From Ruminococcus flavefaciens (GTDB lineage Bacteria > Bacillota > Clostridia > Oscillospirales > Ruminococcaceae), in NCBI GenBank assembly GCA_023663905.1, contig JAMPGO010000001.1, forward strand, positions 62,001-126,000: a stretch of DNA of 64,000 nt, given 5' to 3'. The notes beneath the pieces were generated by a model that saw only the letters and a list, made by a program, of their open reading frames with translations, searched no databases and had not been told where the DNA came from. Numbering within the stretch: the first letter of the stretch is position 1; every line of letters starts with the position of its first letter. The position numbers were made by a program, and so were the translations under genes. This document shows positions 15,266-23,748 of this stretch, piece by piece.

Positions 15266-16351
15266 TTAGTTTATATTAGCTATCTCGATTGATTTGCCGT
15301 CGGTAAGCGCCGTAAGTACGCTGTCATCGCTGAGTACGGCAATATTAAGAACATCCTTTTCATTTGCAGGAATATCAATCATTCCCATATAGAACACCAT
15401 ATTGTTTTTTGAAATCTTATCGCCCGAAAATCTGTCCGAAGTTCCTGCCCATACAATCTTTTTTGATTCCAGCAGGGCAAAGACAATATTTCTGCCGACA
15501 GCTATATGCGTTATCGTATCCTGCACGGAATTGAACGATTCCGCAATGATATTTCCGATACCTTTTTTATCAAGGGAAGATACTTTTCCGTTTTCGAGTA
15601 TAAAACATCCCGAAGCTCCGCACGACAGCCTTGCGCCTTTTACCGTATCTTTCTGCAACGTGTCGGTTTTCTGAAAAGAATCACGGTAGAATCCGAAAAA
15701 TACCTTGCACTCATTACTGTTCTCGCAGTACACGGCAATCTGCGTGCGGTTGAGACTTACAGACTTCACGGAAAAATTATTGCTGTATACTTTATTCATA
15801 AGCGAGGAAATTTCATTCATTCCTGCTCCTGCGGAAAGAAGTTTTCCGTCGTCCGTCACCGCAACTGTAGTGTCGCCCGAAACAGCTATCTGCGCTATGT
15901 TTTTCCAGCCCGAAACATCGCACTGACCGACGGAGTTTTTACCGTATGATTCAACAGTGCCGTTACTTTTAAGCAGGACAATATGACTGTTTCCCGAAGC
16001 GACGGCTCTGACATCCTGTGCGGATTTGGCTTTTCTGAATGCTATTCCTGTATTTCCGAAAAGCGAAACAGTCTTATCCTGATTCACAACGGCATAAAAA
16101 TCAATTCCGGCGGAGGCGAACTCCGACGAATTTTCAGATATATCCGCAATCTTAGTGCATACCTCGCTGTTTTTAAGCTGTTCCTCAACTTTTTTCTGCC
16201 ACTGTTCCTTTGCAGGCACAACAATTTCGTCATACCACTTTTTATGCTGTTCGGGACTGAGAAAAGCAGGGACTTCAACTGAAAATCCGCACTCCGGGCA
16301 TATTTCCATGCCCGAAATTATTTCATTTCCGCAAATTATACATTTCAACAT
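15266..16351 (-). CDS. Zinc-ribbon protein with RCC1-like repeats
   Basis: A 361-residue cytoplasmic protein. C4, C7, C18 and C21 form a zinc ribbon. A short helical stretch (30-75) is followed by a beta-rich region of about 280 residues in repeats such as AVASGNSHIVLLKSNGTVESYGKNSVGQ and AVSGDTTVAVTDDGKLLSAG, the pattern of RCC1/BLIP-II propellers (first repeat begins near residue 117). No signal peptide or membrane span. It is the last gene of the ten-gene operon, 15 bases after the AAA-protease gene. An RCC1-type propeller would most simply serve as a protein-binding or substrate-recognition surface; the partner is unknown. Confidence 0.75.
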   Translation of the reverse strand: MLKCIICGNEIISGMEICPECGFSVEVPAFLSPEQHKKWYDEIVVPAKEQWQKKVEEQLKNSEVCTKIADISENSSEFASAGIDFYAVVNQDKTVSLFGNTGIAFRKAKSAQDVRAVASGNSHIVLLKSNGTVESYGKNSVGQCDVSGWKNIAQIAVSGDTTVAVTDDGKLLSAGAGMNEISSLMNKVYSNNFSVKSVSLNRTQIAVYCENSNECKVFFGFYRDSFQKTDTLQKDTVKGARLSCGASGCFILENGKVSSLDKKGIGNIIAESFNSVQDTITHIAVGRNIVFALLESKKIVWAGTSDRFSGDKISKNNMVFYMGMIDIPANEKDVLNIAVLSDDSVLTALTDGKSIEIANIN

Positions 16352-16366
16352 TATATCACCCGTCCG

Positions 16367-19300
16367 TTATTCTTCTGAAGGTTTCTGGAGAGAAATTTTC
16401 GGCTGTCCGTCTGAATCTTCCGAGTCTGTAAATCTTTCAAAGATATATTTAACAGGAAGTATATAGTTTATCTCCTCAACAAGATTTCCGTTCTGCGATG
16501 TCTGCGAACCGCAGAGAATGCCGATAATACTGCCTGTTTTCATTGAAAATACAGGACCGCCCGAACAACCGCTTTTGGCTTCTATATTCGCAAATACTCT
16601 TTCAATTCCGTTCCTTATCTGCACAGACGATACTTCTCCGCTGGACTTGCTGAGTGCGAGACTGTCAAGATTATCGGAGAGCATTGCGCCGAACGGATAG
16701 CCGAGAAGAAATATGCCGTCGCTCGTTTTTATATCATCAGCAGACATAGGAAGCTCAGGGAAGCCCATTACTTCTATCTTGAGAAGCGCAGCGTCAATTT
16801 CCTTGTCCGTGCGGATTACCTCCGCATTGTGCCAGCTCAATCGTTCCCTGCCCTTTCTCCTGACTTTAAGGCGCACTTTCACCTTATCCGCACCCGCAAC
16901 AACGTGATTGCACGTAATTATATAGCCGTCCTCAGTCATAAGAAAACCTGTGCCGTAGGATATTCCGCCCTTACCTTCTGTAACTATAAACGCAACACCC
17001 TGTTCAACATTCGGCAGGTCGTCGGGATAAGTGAAGCTTGCAAAAGGCTCGGGAAGATACTCCGCCTCTACCCTGAAATCAGTCTTGCCGTCATCGCTTT
17101 CGTCAGGCAGGTCACTAATATATTTATGATAGTCCTGCGGAATATTTTCCTCCGACAGTACCCTTGCATCATCTGTATTGAGATGTTTTTCAAGCCAGTT
17201 CATCTGCATATCCTGAAACAGGTTTTCAGTCTCTCTGCCGTTTGCCCAGTCAGTAACCTTGCTTTTTGCGGTTTTGAACGTCTCAAACAGGGATTCAAGT
17301 TTCCTGTCAAATTCAGGACTGAGTTCAAACTTGGATTTCCTGCACTTTCCACGGAAAATATCTGCGAGTTCGGAAGCTGTATAGTCCTCGATAGTGAACA
17401 CGTCAAAACGGCTTGCAAGACCGCTGTTGGCTGAAATAAACCTGTCCATTTCATTAGGATAGCCTACCGCAACAACAGCAATTTCACCTCTGTGGTCAGT
17501 CATAGCTTCCGTAAGCTCATTTATAGCCTCGTGACCGAAAGAATCATTATCACCGCTGTTAAGGGCATAGGCTTCGTCAATAAACAGCACAGAACCCATA
17601 GCCTTTTCAATCCAGTTGCGTGTTTTCATCGCCGTCTGTCCCTGATAGCCCGCAACAAGGTCGCTTCTTGTAACTTTCCATACCTTATCATACGGCAGAA
17701 GTCCGTATTCCTTATAAACCTCGCCGAGAAGCTTGGCAATCATCGTCTTTCCTGTTCCGGGATTGCCCTTGATAATCCAGTTAAGGTTTATATCAACAGG
17801 TTTTGCACCGCTTGTATCGTTTCTCTGGGATTCTGCAAGAAGAATAAGCTTATGGAGCTGTTCTTTAATCATTTTAAAACCGATAAGGGAATCAATTTTT
17901 TCGATAACAGTTCTCGTATCAGGAGCTTCAAGCGGATATTTCGTAAATCTTACAAGATTCTCAGGAATGTCCTCGCCCGTGAGCAGATTTCTTGCTTCCT
18001 CGGGAATATTTTCCCTTGTATTATAGGTACGCCTGAGACGCTCGGCAAGTTTGTCCTTTGAATCACGCAGATACGTATCTCGAATATATCTCGCATTGCC
18101 GAAGCGCTGGTTATTCTCCTGAAGTTCTGCGTATCTGACAATAGCCCTGTGCGAGAGTTCCATATAATCATCATCGGCTTTAAGTCCGTAGGATTCAAGC
18201 ATTGTACCGAGAATGCTGAACAGCTCATCGCCGTTGTAGTTATCAAAATGTATCCTCTTGGAAATTCTGCTCTGAAATCCTGCATTGGCTTTACGGAACA
18301 TATCATTCATATCATCGTCGTAGCCTGCAACAATAACGCACACACGTTTTCTGTTATCTTCCATAAACTTGACAAGACTGTCAATAATATCCCTTCCGTT
18401 AGCCGTATTCATAAGCTGATACGCTTCGTCAATAAACAGCACACCGTCGAGAGCCTTGTTTGCAAAAGCATTGAAATTACCGCTGTTTTTATTAACCTCC
18501 TCGATAAGCTGTCCACTGCTTACTTCAATAAGATGACCTCTTTTCAGTACGTTATGACTTCTGAAAAGCATACCCATTTTTCTTGCAACAGTAGTCTTGC
18601 CTGTTCCGGGTGCGCCGAGAAAAGCATAATGTCCCGGTTCGGAAATCTGTCCCACAATAATCTTGTTTTCAATATTCTCTATTTCATCCTTTACGCCCTG
18701 AAGTCCGGGCATACTCTTTATATCATTTACAGCGTTCGCCCTTACTTCGCTTATCGGCAGAAGATTTACCCTGTATTTCTCGGGAATATGGCGCTCTTCG
18801 GCTATACCGATTCTGCTGTCGCCTGTACCCTCATAAACAGCGGATTCATCCTTGATAAACTCGTTTTCCATATCCTCTGCAAGCTTTTCTGCTTCACCTG
18901 CATTACCCCAGTTTTCATCGGCAGTATTAACCCAGTTTTCACAGAAATCGGGCATTCTGCGTGCGAGGTCGTCCGAAAGCCTGAGATTTCTGTCTCTGAG
19001 CATTTTAACAAGGATTCTGTTCATCTCATCGGGAGTATAATCCTCGATAGTTATTTCTTCCCTGATACGTCTCTTAAAGCCTGCGTTCGCCGTAAGAAAT
19101 TCATCCATTTCATCGGGATAGCCAGCAAAAACAACAAGCAGGTCGCTCCTGTACTGGTCCATAGCCTTGATAAGGGTATCTATACATTCCTGCCCGAAAG
19201 TATCGTGTTCATCCTGTTTAAGGGCATAAGCCTCGTCAATGAAAAGAACTCCGCCACGTGCTTTCTGTACAGCCTCCATTGTTTTTATAGCCGTCTGTCC

Positions 19301-20578
19301 GACATATCCCGCAACAAGTCCGCTTCTGTCAGTCTCAACCACGTGACCCGTCCTGAGATAGCCGAACTCTGAAAAATACTGACCAAGAAGCTTTGCAACA
19401 GTAGTCTTGCCTGTTCCGGGATTGCCTTTAAGTGCAATATGCATATATCCTGATTTTGCAGGAAAAACAGCAGGCGGTTTAATGCGGTTCGCTTCCTCGA
19501 TTTTAAGCCATCCTCTTTTGTCGGGATTCTGTCCACGGAATTTCTCAACGATATTCTTCTTGACTTCCTCCATACCAATCATAGAATTAAGAAGCTGTTC
19601 AGCCGAAGGTATTTTCTTGATATTATATTCCTCGCTGAAAATCTTATAGCAGTTATCTTTTTCAAGAACCTGTCCTGTACGGATAAAATTTTCAAGCAGA
19701 TGATAGAGAAATCTTATGCGCACACCCTGCGCCATTCCTGTCGCCTCAACGGAATCCTGCGTAATCTTGGCGATACAGCGTGTTATTTCCTTTGCAACCT
19801 CGGGAAGCTCGTTAACCTTGATTCTCAGACCTTTTGTAAGGCGGAAATAATTCAGCATATTGCAGATTTCGCTCGAATTTGGCTGGAGTATACTGATACT
19901 GTTAAGATTTGCAAGAACATCATTGTCTTTAACAAGATTATCAAGAACAACAGGCGCACCGCTGTTTGAATCGGGAAATACAAGTATCATTATATTCACG
20001 TTTTCAGACGGCAGTTTTATTACTTCGTTCATAAAGCTTTTCCACTCGTCGTTCACTGCAAGCGAATGCACAAAATTATCTGCGTCGTCAATTACAACAG
20101 CGGAAGTGACGGACGAATTGAGCATCATAGCCCTCATCTGCATAAGAACAGCGTGATTATCCATAATACCCTGATGAAGAGCGTTTTCGCCCTGCGGATT
20201 CATAGCGACGTGGTAAGCCTGTTCCGGAGCAGGTTTAACAAGCTTCGGAGGATTTTCTTCAACGGGTCTGGATTTTCTGCCCCATTTGCCCTTTTTAAGT
20301 CCCTGACCTCTGCGGTTGGGTTCAACATTACTGCGCTCCTGCTGAACAGGCTTTCCGTCTCTGAACAGGCCGAATGAATCATTATCATAGCAGTAAAAAC
20401 GCTTGTTTGTATTATAAAAGACAATTCTTTTATAGCCGTTTTCCGTGAGTTCTCTGTGGATAGTCCAGTTTATATCGGCTTTCATTCCGTCTGCGGAATA
20501 AAATTCGTCGCTCGTAAGACCGTCAACATACCAGAAACGGCGCTGTCCGCTGGAGGACATCGAAAAATATGTTCCCAA
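16367..20578 (-). CDS. Triple AAA+ (CbbX/SpoVK-type) ATPase fused to trypsin-like protease
   Basis: A 1403-residue cytoplasmic protein. Residues 1-320 are a poorly recognised N-terminus with a Walker-B-like VVIDDADNF near 161-169 but no Walker A. Three AAA+ modules follow: Walker A at 385-392, 655-662 and 938-945 (GNPGTGKT, GAPGTGKT, GNPGTGKT); Walker B DE at 448-449, 717-718 and 1001-1002. Modules 1 and 3 carry the GYxGQTA pore-type loop (424-430, 978-984); module 2 lacks it. Residues 1180-1380 form a trypsin-like domain with H1225, D1262 and S1339 (GCSGG) as the apparent triad. This suggests an unfoldase that feeds, or gates, an attached protease. The second-to-last gene of the operon. Confidence 0.93.
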   Translation of the reverse strand: MGTYFSMSSSGQRRFWYVDGLTSDEFYSADGMKADINWTIHRELTENGYKRIVFYNTNKRFYCYDNDSFGLFRDGKPVQQERSNVEPNRRGQGLKKGKWGRKSRPVEENPPKLVKPAPEQAYHVAMNPQGENALHQGIMDNHAVLMQMRAMMLNSSVTSAVVIDDADNFVHSLAVNDEWKSFMNEVIKLPSENVNIMILVFPDSNSGAPVVLDNLVKDNDVLANLNSISILQPNSSEICNMLNYFRLTKGLRIKVNELPEVAKEITRCIAKITQDSVEATGMAQGVRIRFLYHLLENFIRTGQVLEKDNCYKIFSEEYNIKKIPSAEQLLNSMIGMEEVKKNIVEKFRGQNPDKRGWLKIEEANRIKPPAVFPAKSGYMHIALKGNPGTGKTTVAKLLGQYFSEFGYLRTGHVVETDRSGLVAGYVGQTAIKTMEAVQKARGGVLFIDEAYALKQDEHDTFGQECIDTLIKAMDQYRSDLLVVFAGYPDEMDEFLTANAGFKRRIREEITIEDYTPDEMNRILVKMLRDRNLRLSDDLARRMPDFCENWVNTADENWGNAGEAEKLAEDMENEFIKDESAVYEGTGDSRIGIAEERHIPEKYRVNLLPISEVRANAVNDIKSMPGLQGVKDEIENIENKIIVGQISEPGHYAFLGAPGTGKTTVARKMGMLFRSHNVLKRGHLIEVSSGQLIEEVNKNSGNFNAFANKALDGVLFIDEAYQLMNTANGRDIIDSLVKFMEDNRKRVCVIVAGYDDDMNDMFRKANAGFQSRISKRIHFDNYNGDELFSILGTMLESYGLKADDDYMELSHRAIVRYAELQENNQRFGNARYIRDTYLRDSKDKLAERLRRTYNTRENIPEEARNLLTGEDIPENLVRFTKYPLEAPDTRTVIEKIDSLIGFKMIKEQLHKLILLAESQRNDTSGAKPVDINLNWIIKGNPGTGKTMIAKLLGEVYKEYGLLPYDKVWKVTRSDLVAGYQGQTAMKTRNWIEKAMGSVLFIDEAYALNSGDNDSFGHEAINELTEAMTDHRGEIAVVAVGYPNEMDRFISANSGLASRFDVFTIEDYTASELADIFRGKCRKSKFELSPEFDRKLESLFETFKTAKSKVTDWANGRETENLFQDMQMNWLEKHLNTDDARVLSEENIPQDYHKYISDLPDESDDGKTDFRVEAEYLPEPFASFTYPDDLPNVEQGVAFIVTEGKGGISYGTGFLMTEDGYIITCNHVVAGADKVKVRLKVRRKGRERLSWHNAEVIRTDKEIDAALLKIEVMGFPELPMSADDIKTSDGIFLLGYPFGAMLSDNLDSLALSKSSGEVSSVQIRNGIERVFANIEAKSGCSGGPVFSMKTGSIIGILCGSQTSQNGNLVEEINYILPVKYIFERFTDSEDSDGQPKISLQKPSEE

Positions 20579-20614
20579 ATTCTATCACCCTACCTTAAAA
20601 AATGCGGTTTAATC

Positions 20615-22141
20615 TCAGTGAGATTCAGCAGGCTTCACAATCTGACCTCTGTCGTTAAGGCACGATACTCCTGAACGTGCAATTTCCTGACCCTGAGAAA
20701 CAGCAGAGATATTGCCGAGACGTTCTGCCTCTTCATTGGTTCGGAGTCCGTATTTTTCAGAGCAGGGCAGATTAAAGCCCTCAACCTGCTGAGCAACGTT
20801 TCTTACAATAGTATCATTGATTCTTCTCCTGTCCTCGGCATTATTGGAAGGAGTTTTAATAATAACTTCTGCGTGATTTGTTACAACTCCGTTTTCGTCA
20901 GGCTCGGGATTGATTACAACAACAGCCTCCTCGAGGGTCTGCGGATTAAGAAATACAGCGTGGTACTCTTCACGTGGCTCTTCCTTGAAATAATCGCCGT
21001 CAGCTTCCGTCATAAGAAAAGAATCGCCGAGAACATCGCCTATCTTTTCAGCCATATCAACTCTCGCCCTTGCCATTGCAAGATTGGTGTGGGAAGCGTT
21101 TTCAAGAAGTGCGTTTTCCTCAAGAAATCCCGCAAAAGTTCTCTCATATTCCTCAAGCTGTTCCGTCGTGAGATTTTCAACGTCGGAATCAAGTTTTCTG
21201 CCTGCTTCGGAAACTCTGTTTTCGAGAACGGAAAGCTGACCGTAAGTCCAGTAATCAACACCATTGTCATCTACAACCTTTTCGCCGTCCATTTCAAACT
21301 CGTACTTGCGGTTTTTAGCGTCCTCGATATTAGTGATAACCTGCGCCTGAATAGTTCTTACGGCTTCAAGCGTTTCCTGCCATTTAAATTCCTGAGCGAT
21401 GAGCGATGAACGAAGTTCGAAAGCCTCGCTGAATGCAAGGTGTCCGCTTGACATAGAAGCCTGCGGAGCTGAATCAATAACACTTTCCGCATAGCTTATA
21501 TTACGATTAAGCTTATCCCACTTTTCAGCCTCAAATTTTTCGGGGCGGTAGTTCTCTCTTATCTCGTTTCTTATACGCTGTGCCTGCTGAATCCAGTATT
21601 CGGCAATTTCACGCTGATTGGCTTTTTCGTTGGCAAGCTGCTGCTGAATATCGTCAATACGCTGGTCAACCTGCTGAAAACTGTTTCTTGCCCACTGCAA
21701 ATCACGCTCACGGACAGCACGTATATTCTCAAATTCTGCCTCGGTCTGTCTGCGGAAGCTTTCCATTTCGGAACGTGTCTGATTAATATTCTGCTGAAGA
21801 CGTGCCGATTCCGAAGCGATTCGCTCGTTCTGTCGCTTTATGTCGGCATCGTGCTTTCTCTGCATTGCCTGAACCTGCTGTCTGTACTCACGCTCCTGAC
21901 GTTCAACCTCGTCATTAAGCTTTCTGAGCGACTGGCTGAGGCGCTGGTTCTCCTTATTCTGCTGATTAATAACACGATTGAATCTCTGTTCAGCCTGCTT
22001 GCGTTCTTTGCCTGCTCTGTCAAGCTGTTCCTGCAATCTGCTGTTATTCTGATTCAATCTTGACATATTATTTTCCAGATTTCTTATCTGATTGCGGAAC
22101 TCCCTTGCACGTCTCTGTTCCGGGGATTCATAATAGCTCAT
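20615..22141 (-). CDS. Long coiled-coil protein, unknown function
   Basis: A 508-residue cytoplasmic protein. About residues 8-225 are an almost continuous coiled coil, rich in Q, R, E and N (QLDRAGKERKQAEQRF, MESFRRQTEAEFENI). A mixed helical region (225-385) and a small alpha/beta C-terminus (about 395-470, HAVFLNPQTLEEAVVVINPE) end with CSEKYGLRTNEEAERLG and a polar tail. No recognised family. It lies between the radical SAM gene and the AAA-protease gene in the operon, so a scaffold or adaptor role is plausible. No signal peptide, no membrane span. Confidence 0.85.
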   Translation of the reverse strand: MSYYESPEQRRAREFRNQIRNLENNMSRLNQNNSRLQEQLDRAGKERKQAEQRFNRVINQQNKENQRLSQSLRKLNDEVERQEREYRQQVQAMQRKHDADIKRQNERIASESARLQQNINQTRSEMESFRRQTEAEFENIRAVRERDLQWARNSFQQVDQRIDDIQQQLANEKANQREIAEYWIQQAQRIRNEIRENYRPEKFEAEKWDKLNRNISYAESVIDSAPQASMSSGHLAFSEAFELRSSLIAQEFKWQETLEAVRTIQAQVITNIEDAKNRKYEFEMDGEKVVDDNGVDYWTYGQLSVLENRVSEAGRKLDSDVENLTTEQLEEYERTFAGFLEENALLENASHTNLAMARARVDMAEKIGDVLGDSFLMTEADGDYFKEEPREEYHAVFLNPQTLEEAVVVINPEPDENGVVTNHAEVIIKTPSNNAEDRRRINDTIVRNVAQQVEGFNLPCSEKYGLRTNEEAERLGNISAVSQGQEIARSGVSCLNDRGQIVKPAESH

Positions 22142-22153
22142 TGCAATACTCCT

Positions 22154-22738
22154 TTACCATTCAATATTTTTTATACGTTCGAGCATTTCCCTTGAAGGAA
22201 CACCCACAACGTTCATTCCGTTCTCGCCGAAAAAAATTTCTATCTGCGGAGGATATTTCCCATAATCTTCCGCTTCTTCAAGATACCTGTCCGTCAGCGG
22301 AATAACTCTCTGATTTGACGAGCCACGCAGATTTTTTCCGTCGTTGAGTTCGTCTATATACGGTCCGTCAATAAGCAAATCACACAGCGAAAGAAGCTCC
22401 GCCGTATCGGGATTTTCCCTGAGTTCTTCCACAAGAAATCCCGTATAGATTATAACACCGAGATTTTTATGACTTCTTACAAGCCTGATAAGCTCGCAGA
22501 GGGCTTCGGGCTGGAGAAAAGGCTCTCCACCGCTTATTGTAATGCCGTCGCACCCTGAGCTGATTATTTCATCGGCGAGACTTTCCACGTCAGCAGAAAT
22601 ACCGCCGTCAATATCCTGAGTTTCGGGCGACATACAGCCGTGACACCTCCTGCCACAGCCCTGCACCCATATAACAAAGCGTTTTCCTGCGCCAAGGACT
22701 TTGACATTCTTTTCTTTGGTATGAATTTTAAGTTCCAT
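22154..22738 (-). CDS. Small radical SAM protein, NrdG-like
   Basis: A 194-residue single-domain radical SAM protein. C28, C32 and C35 form the CxxxCxxC [4Fe-4S] site (QGCGRRCHGC), followed by the SAM-binding GGEP at 70-73. Size and pattern are those of anaerobic ribonucleotide reductase activase (NrdG) and its relatives, which make glycyl radicals. No nrdD-type reductase is next to it; it sits 9-12 bases from coiled-coil genes inside the chaperone/protease operon. It may therefore activate or modify a protein of this system rather than NrdD. Substrate not known. Confidence 0.85.
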   Translation of the reverse strand: MELKIHTKEKNVKVLGAGKRFVIWVQGCGRRCHGCMSPETQDIDGGISADVESLADEIISSGCDGITISGGEPFLQPEALCELIRLVRSHKNLGVIIYTGFLVEELRENPDTAELLSLCDLLIDGPYIDELNDGKNLRGSSNQRVIPLTDRYLEEAEDYGKYPPQIEIFFGENGMNVVGVPSREMLERIKNIEW

Positions 22739-22747
22739 TATAAATCC

Positions 22748-23746
22748 TTACTTGTAAACAGGCTCTTGGCGCTCCATAATCTTCTTGTACATTGCCGTTG
22801 AATCGTCAATTACATCCGCCAGAAGCTTGTTGTAATTCTCTGCTGTATTATTTGCCTCTCGCCTGAGACTTTCAACATAGCTGTAGAAATTGTTGGGAGC
22901 GTTCGGGTCGTCAACAACAAAACCGTTCCTGCGTATCGCTTCGGCAATTCTATCGTTCTGCTCAATAACCGCAATAAGTTCGTCCGCCTGTTCCTGAGCT
23001 TCCTTAACAGCTTCGGCAAGGCGCTTCGCTTCTCGGGTACTGATTTCAAAATCCGAATCAAGGCGCTTCTTCTCATTTCTGAAACGCTCGTTATCAGCTT
23101 CGGTCTGCCTGATTTCGGACTTGATTTCCTCCAGTTCGGCAAGAATGCCATTAAGTTCCTGACGTGCATTCCTGCGCTGGGAATCAAGCTCATTGTACTG
23201 GCTTTTTCTGGACTGAGCGTCGTTCTCGATTTCGGACAGCTCTTTTTCAGCGGATTCAATAACATCGTCGGTCACATTCTGAAGAATTTCCCTGCACTCC
23301 GCAACTCTTGCCGAAAGGCTCATATAATCCGCATTTCGCTGTCTGAGCTGTTCCTCCTGCGCAAGAAGCTCCGCATTTTTCTCCTTGATTTCATCCGCCT
23401 GACGGCTTATTTCGCCTGCTTTTTCCTCAATATAATTGCAGTCCGATTCAAGCTTTTCGAGACGGGAATAATTTTCGTTTATTGTAAGCATTGCAGAAGC
23501 GGCGGAAGAAGATACATCCGTTCCGTAAGTATCGGCGAATTTTTTGGCATAGCGTGTTATTTTGGCACATCGGCGCAATAAACTGCGGATTTCCCTGTCG
23601 CCTGCGGACTGATAATAACCCGACGACTGTTCAGCCTGCTCAAGAAGATAGTCAGCCATCATAAGAAAAGTATCTGCTTCGGGACTGCCGTTATTTATAG
23701 CTTCAAGCTGATTTTCCAGAAAAAATTTTACATCATCAATATTCAT
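22748..23746 (-). CDS. Coiled-coil protein, unknown function
   Basis: A 332-residue cytoplasmic protein. The first 75 residues are helical and not coiled coil (FFLENQLEAINNGSPEAD, TFLMMADYLLEQAEQ). Residues of about 90-270 are a long coiled coil with heptads (EIKEKNAELLAQEEQLRQRN, EELEEIK-type repeats), and the C-terminal 60 residues are helical. No family recognised. It begins two bases after the stop of an Hsp70 gene and is followed by the radical SAM gene. Probably a structural or adaptor partner of the Hsp70s; inferred from position. Confidence 0.82.
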   Translation of the reverse strand: MNIDDVKFFLENQLEAINNGSPEADTFLMMADYLLEQAEQSSGYYQSAGDREIRSLLRRCAKITRYAKKFADTYGTDVSSSAASAMLTINENYSRLEKLESDCNYIEEKAGEISRQADEIKEKNAELLAQEEQLRQRNADYMSLSARVAECREILQNVTDDVIESAEKELSEIENDAQSRKSQYNELDSQRRNARQELNGILAELEEIKSEIRQTEADNERFRNEKKRLDSDFEISTREAKRLAEAVKEAQEQADELIAVIEQNDRIAEAIRRNGFVVDDPNAPNNFYSYVESLRREANNTAENYNKLLADVIDDSTAMYKKIMERQEPVYK

Positions 23747-23748
23747 AT

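Noticed and set aside
18149..19372. A 407-codon plus-strand open frame
   Set aside because: It lies antisense within the AAA-protease gene, has no ribosome site and no recognisable domain; the minus-strand motifs fully explain the region.
22154..22738. Anaerobic ribonucleotide reductase activase for an adjacent nrdD
   Set aside because: No NrdD-type gene is in the window, so only the family resemblance is stated.
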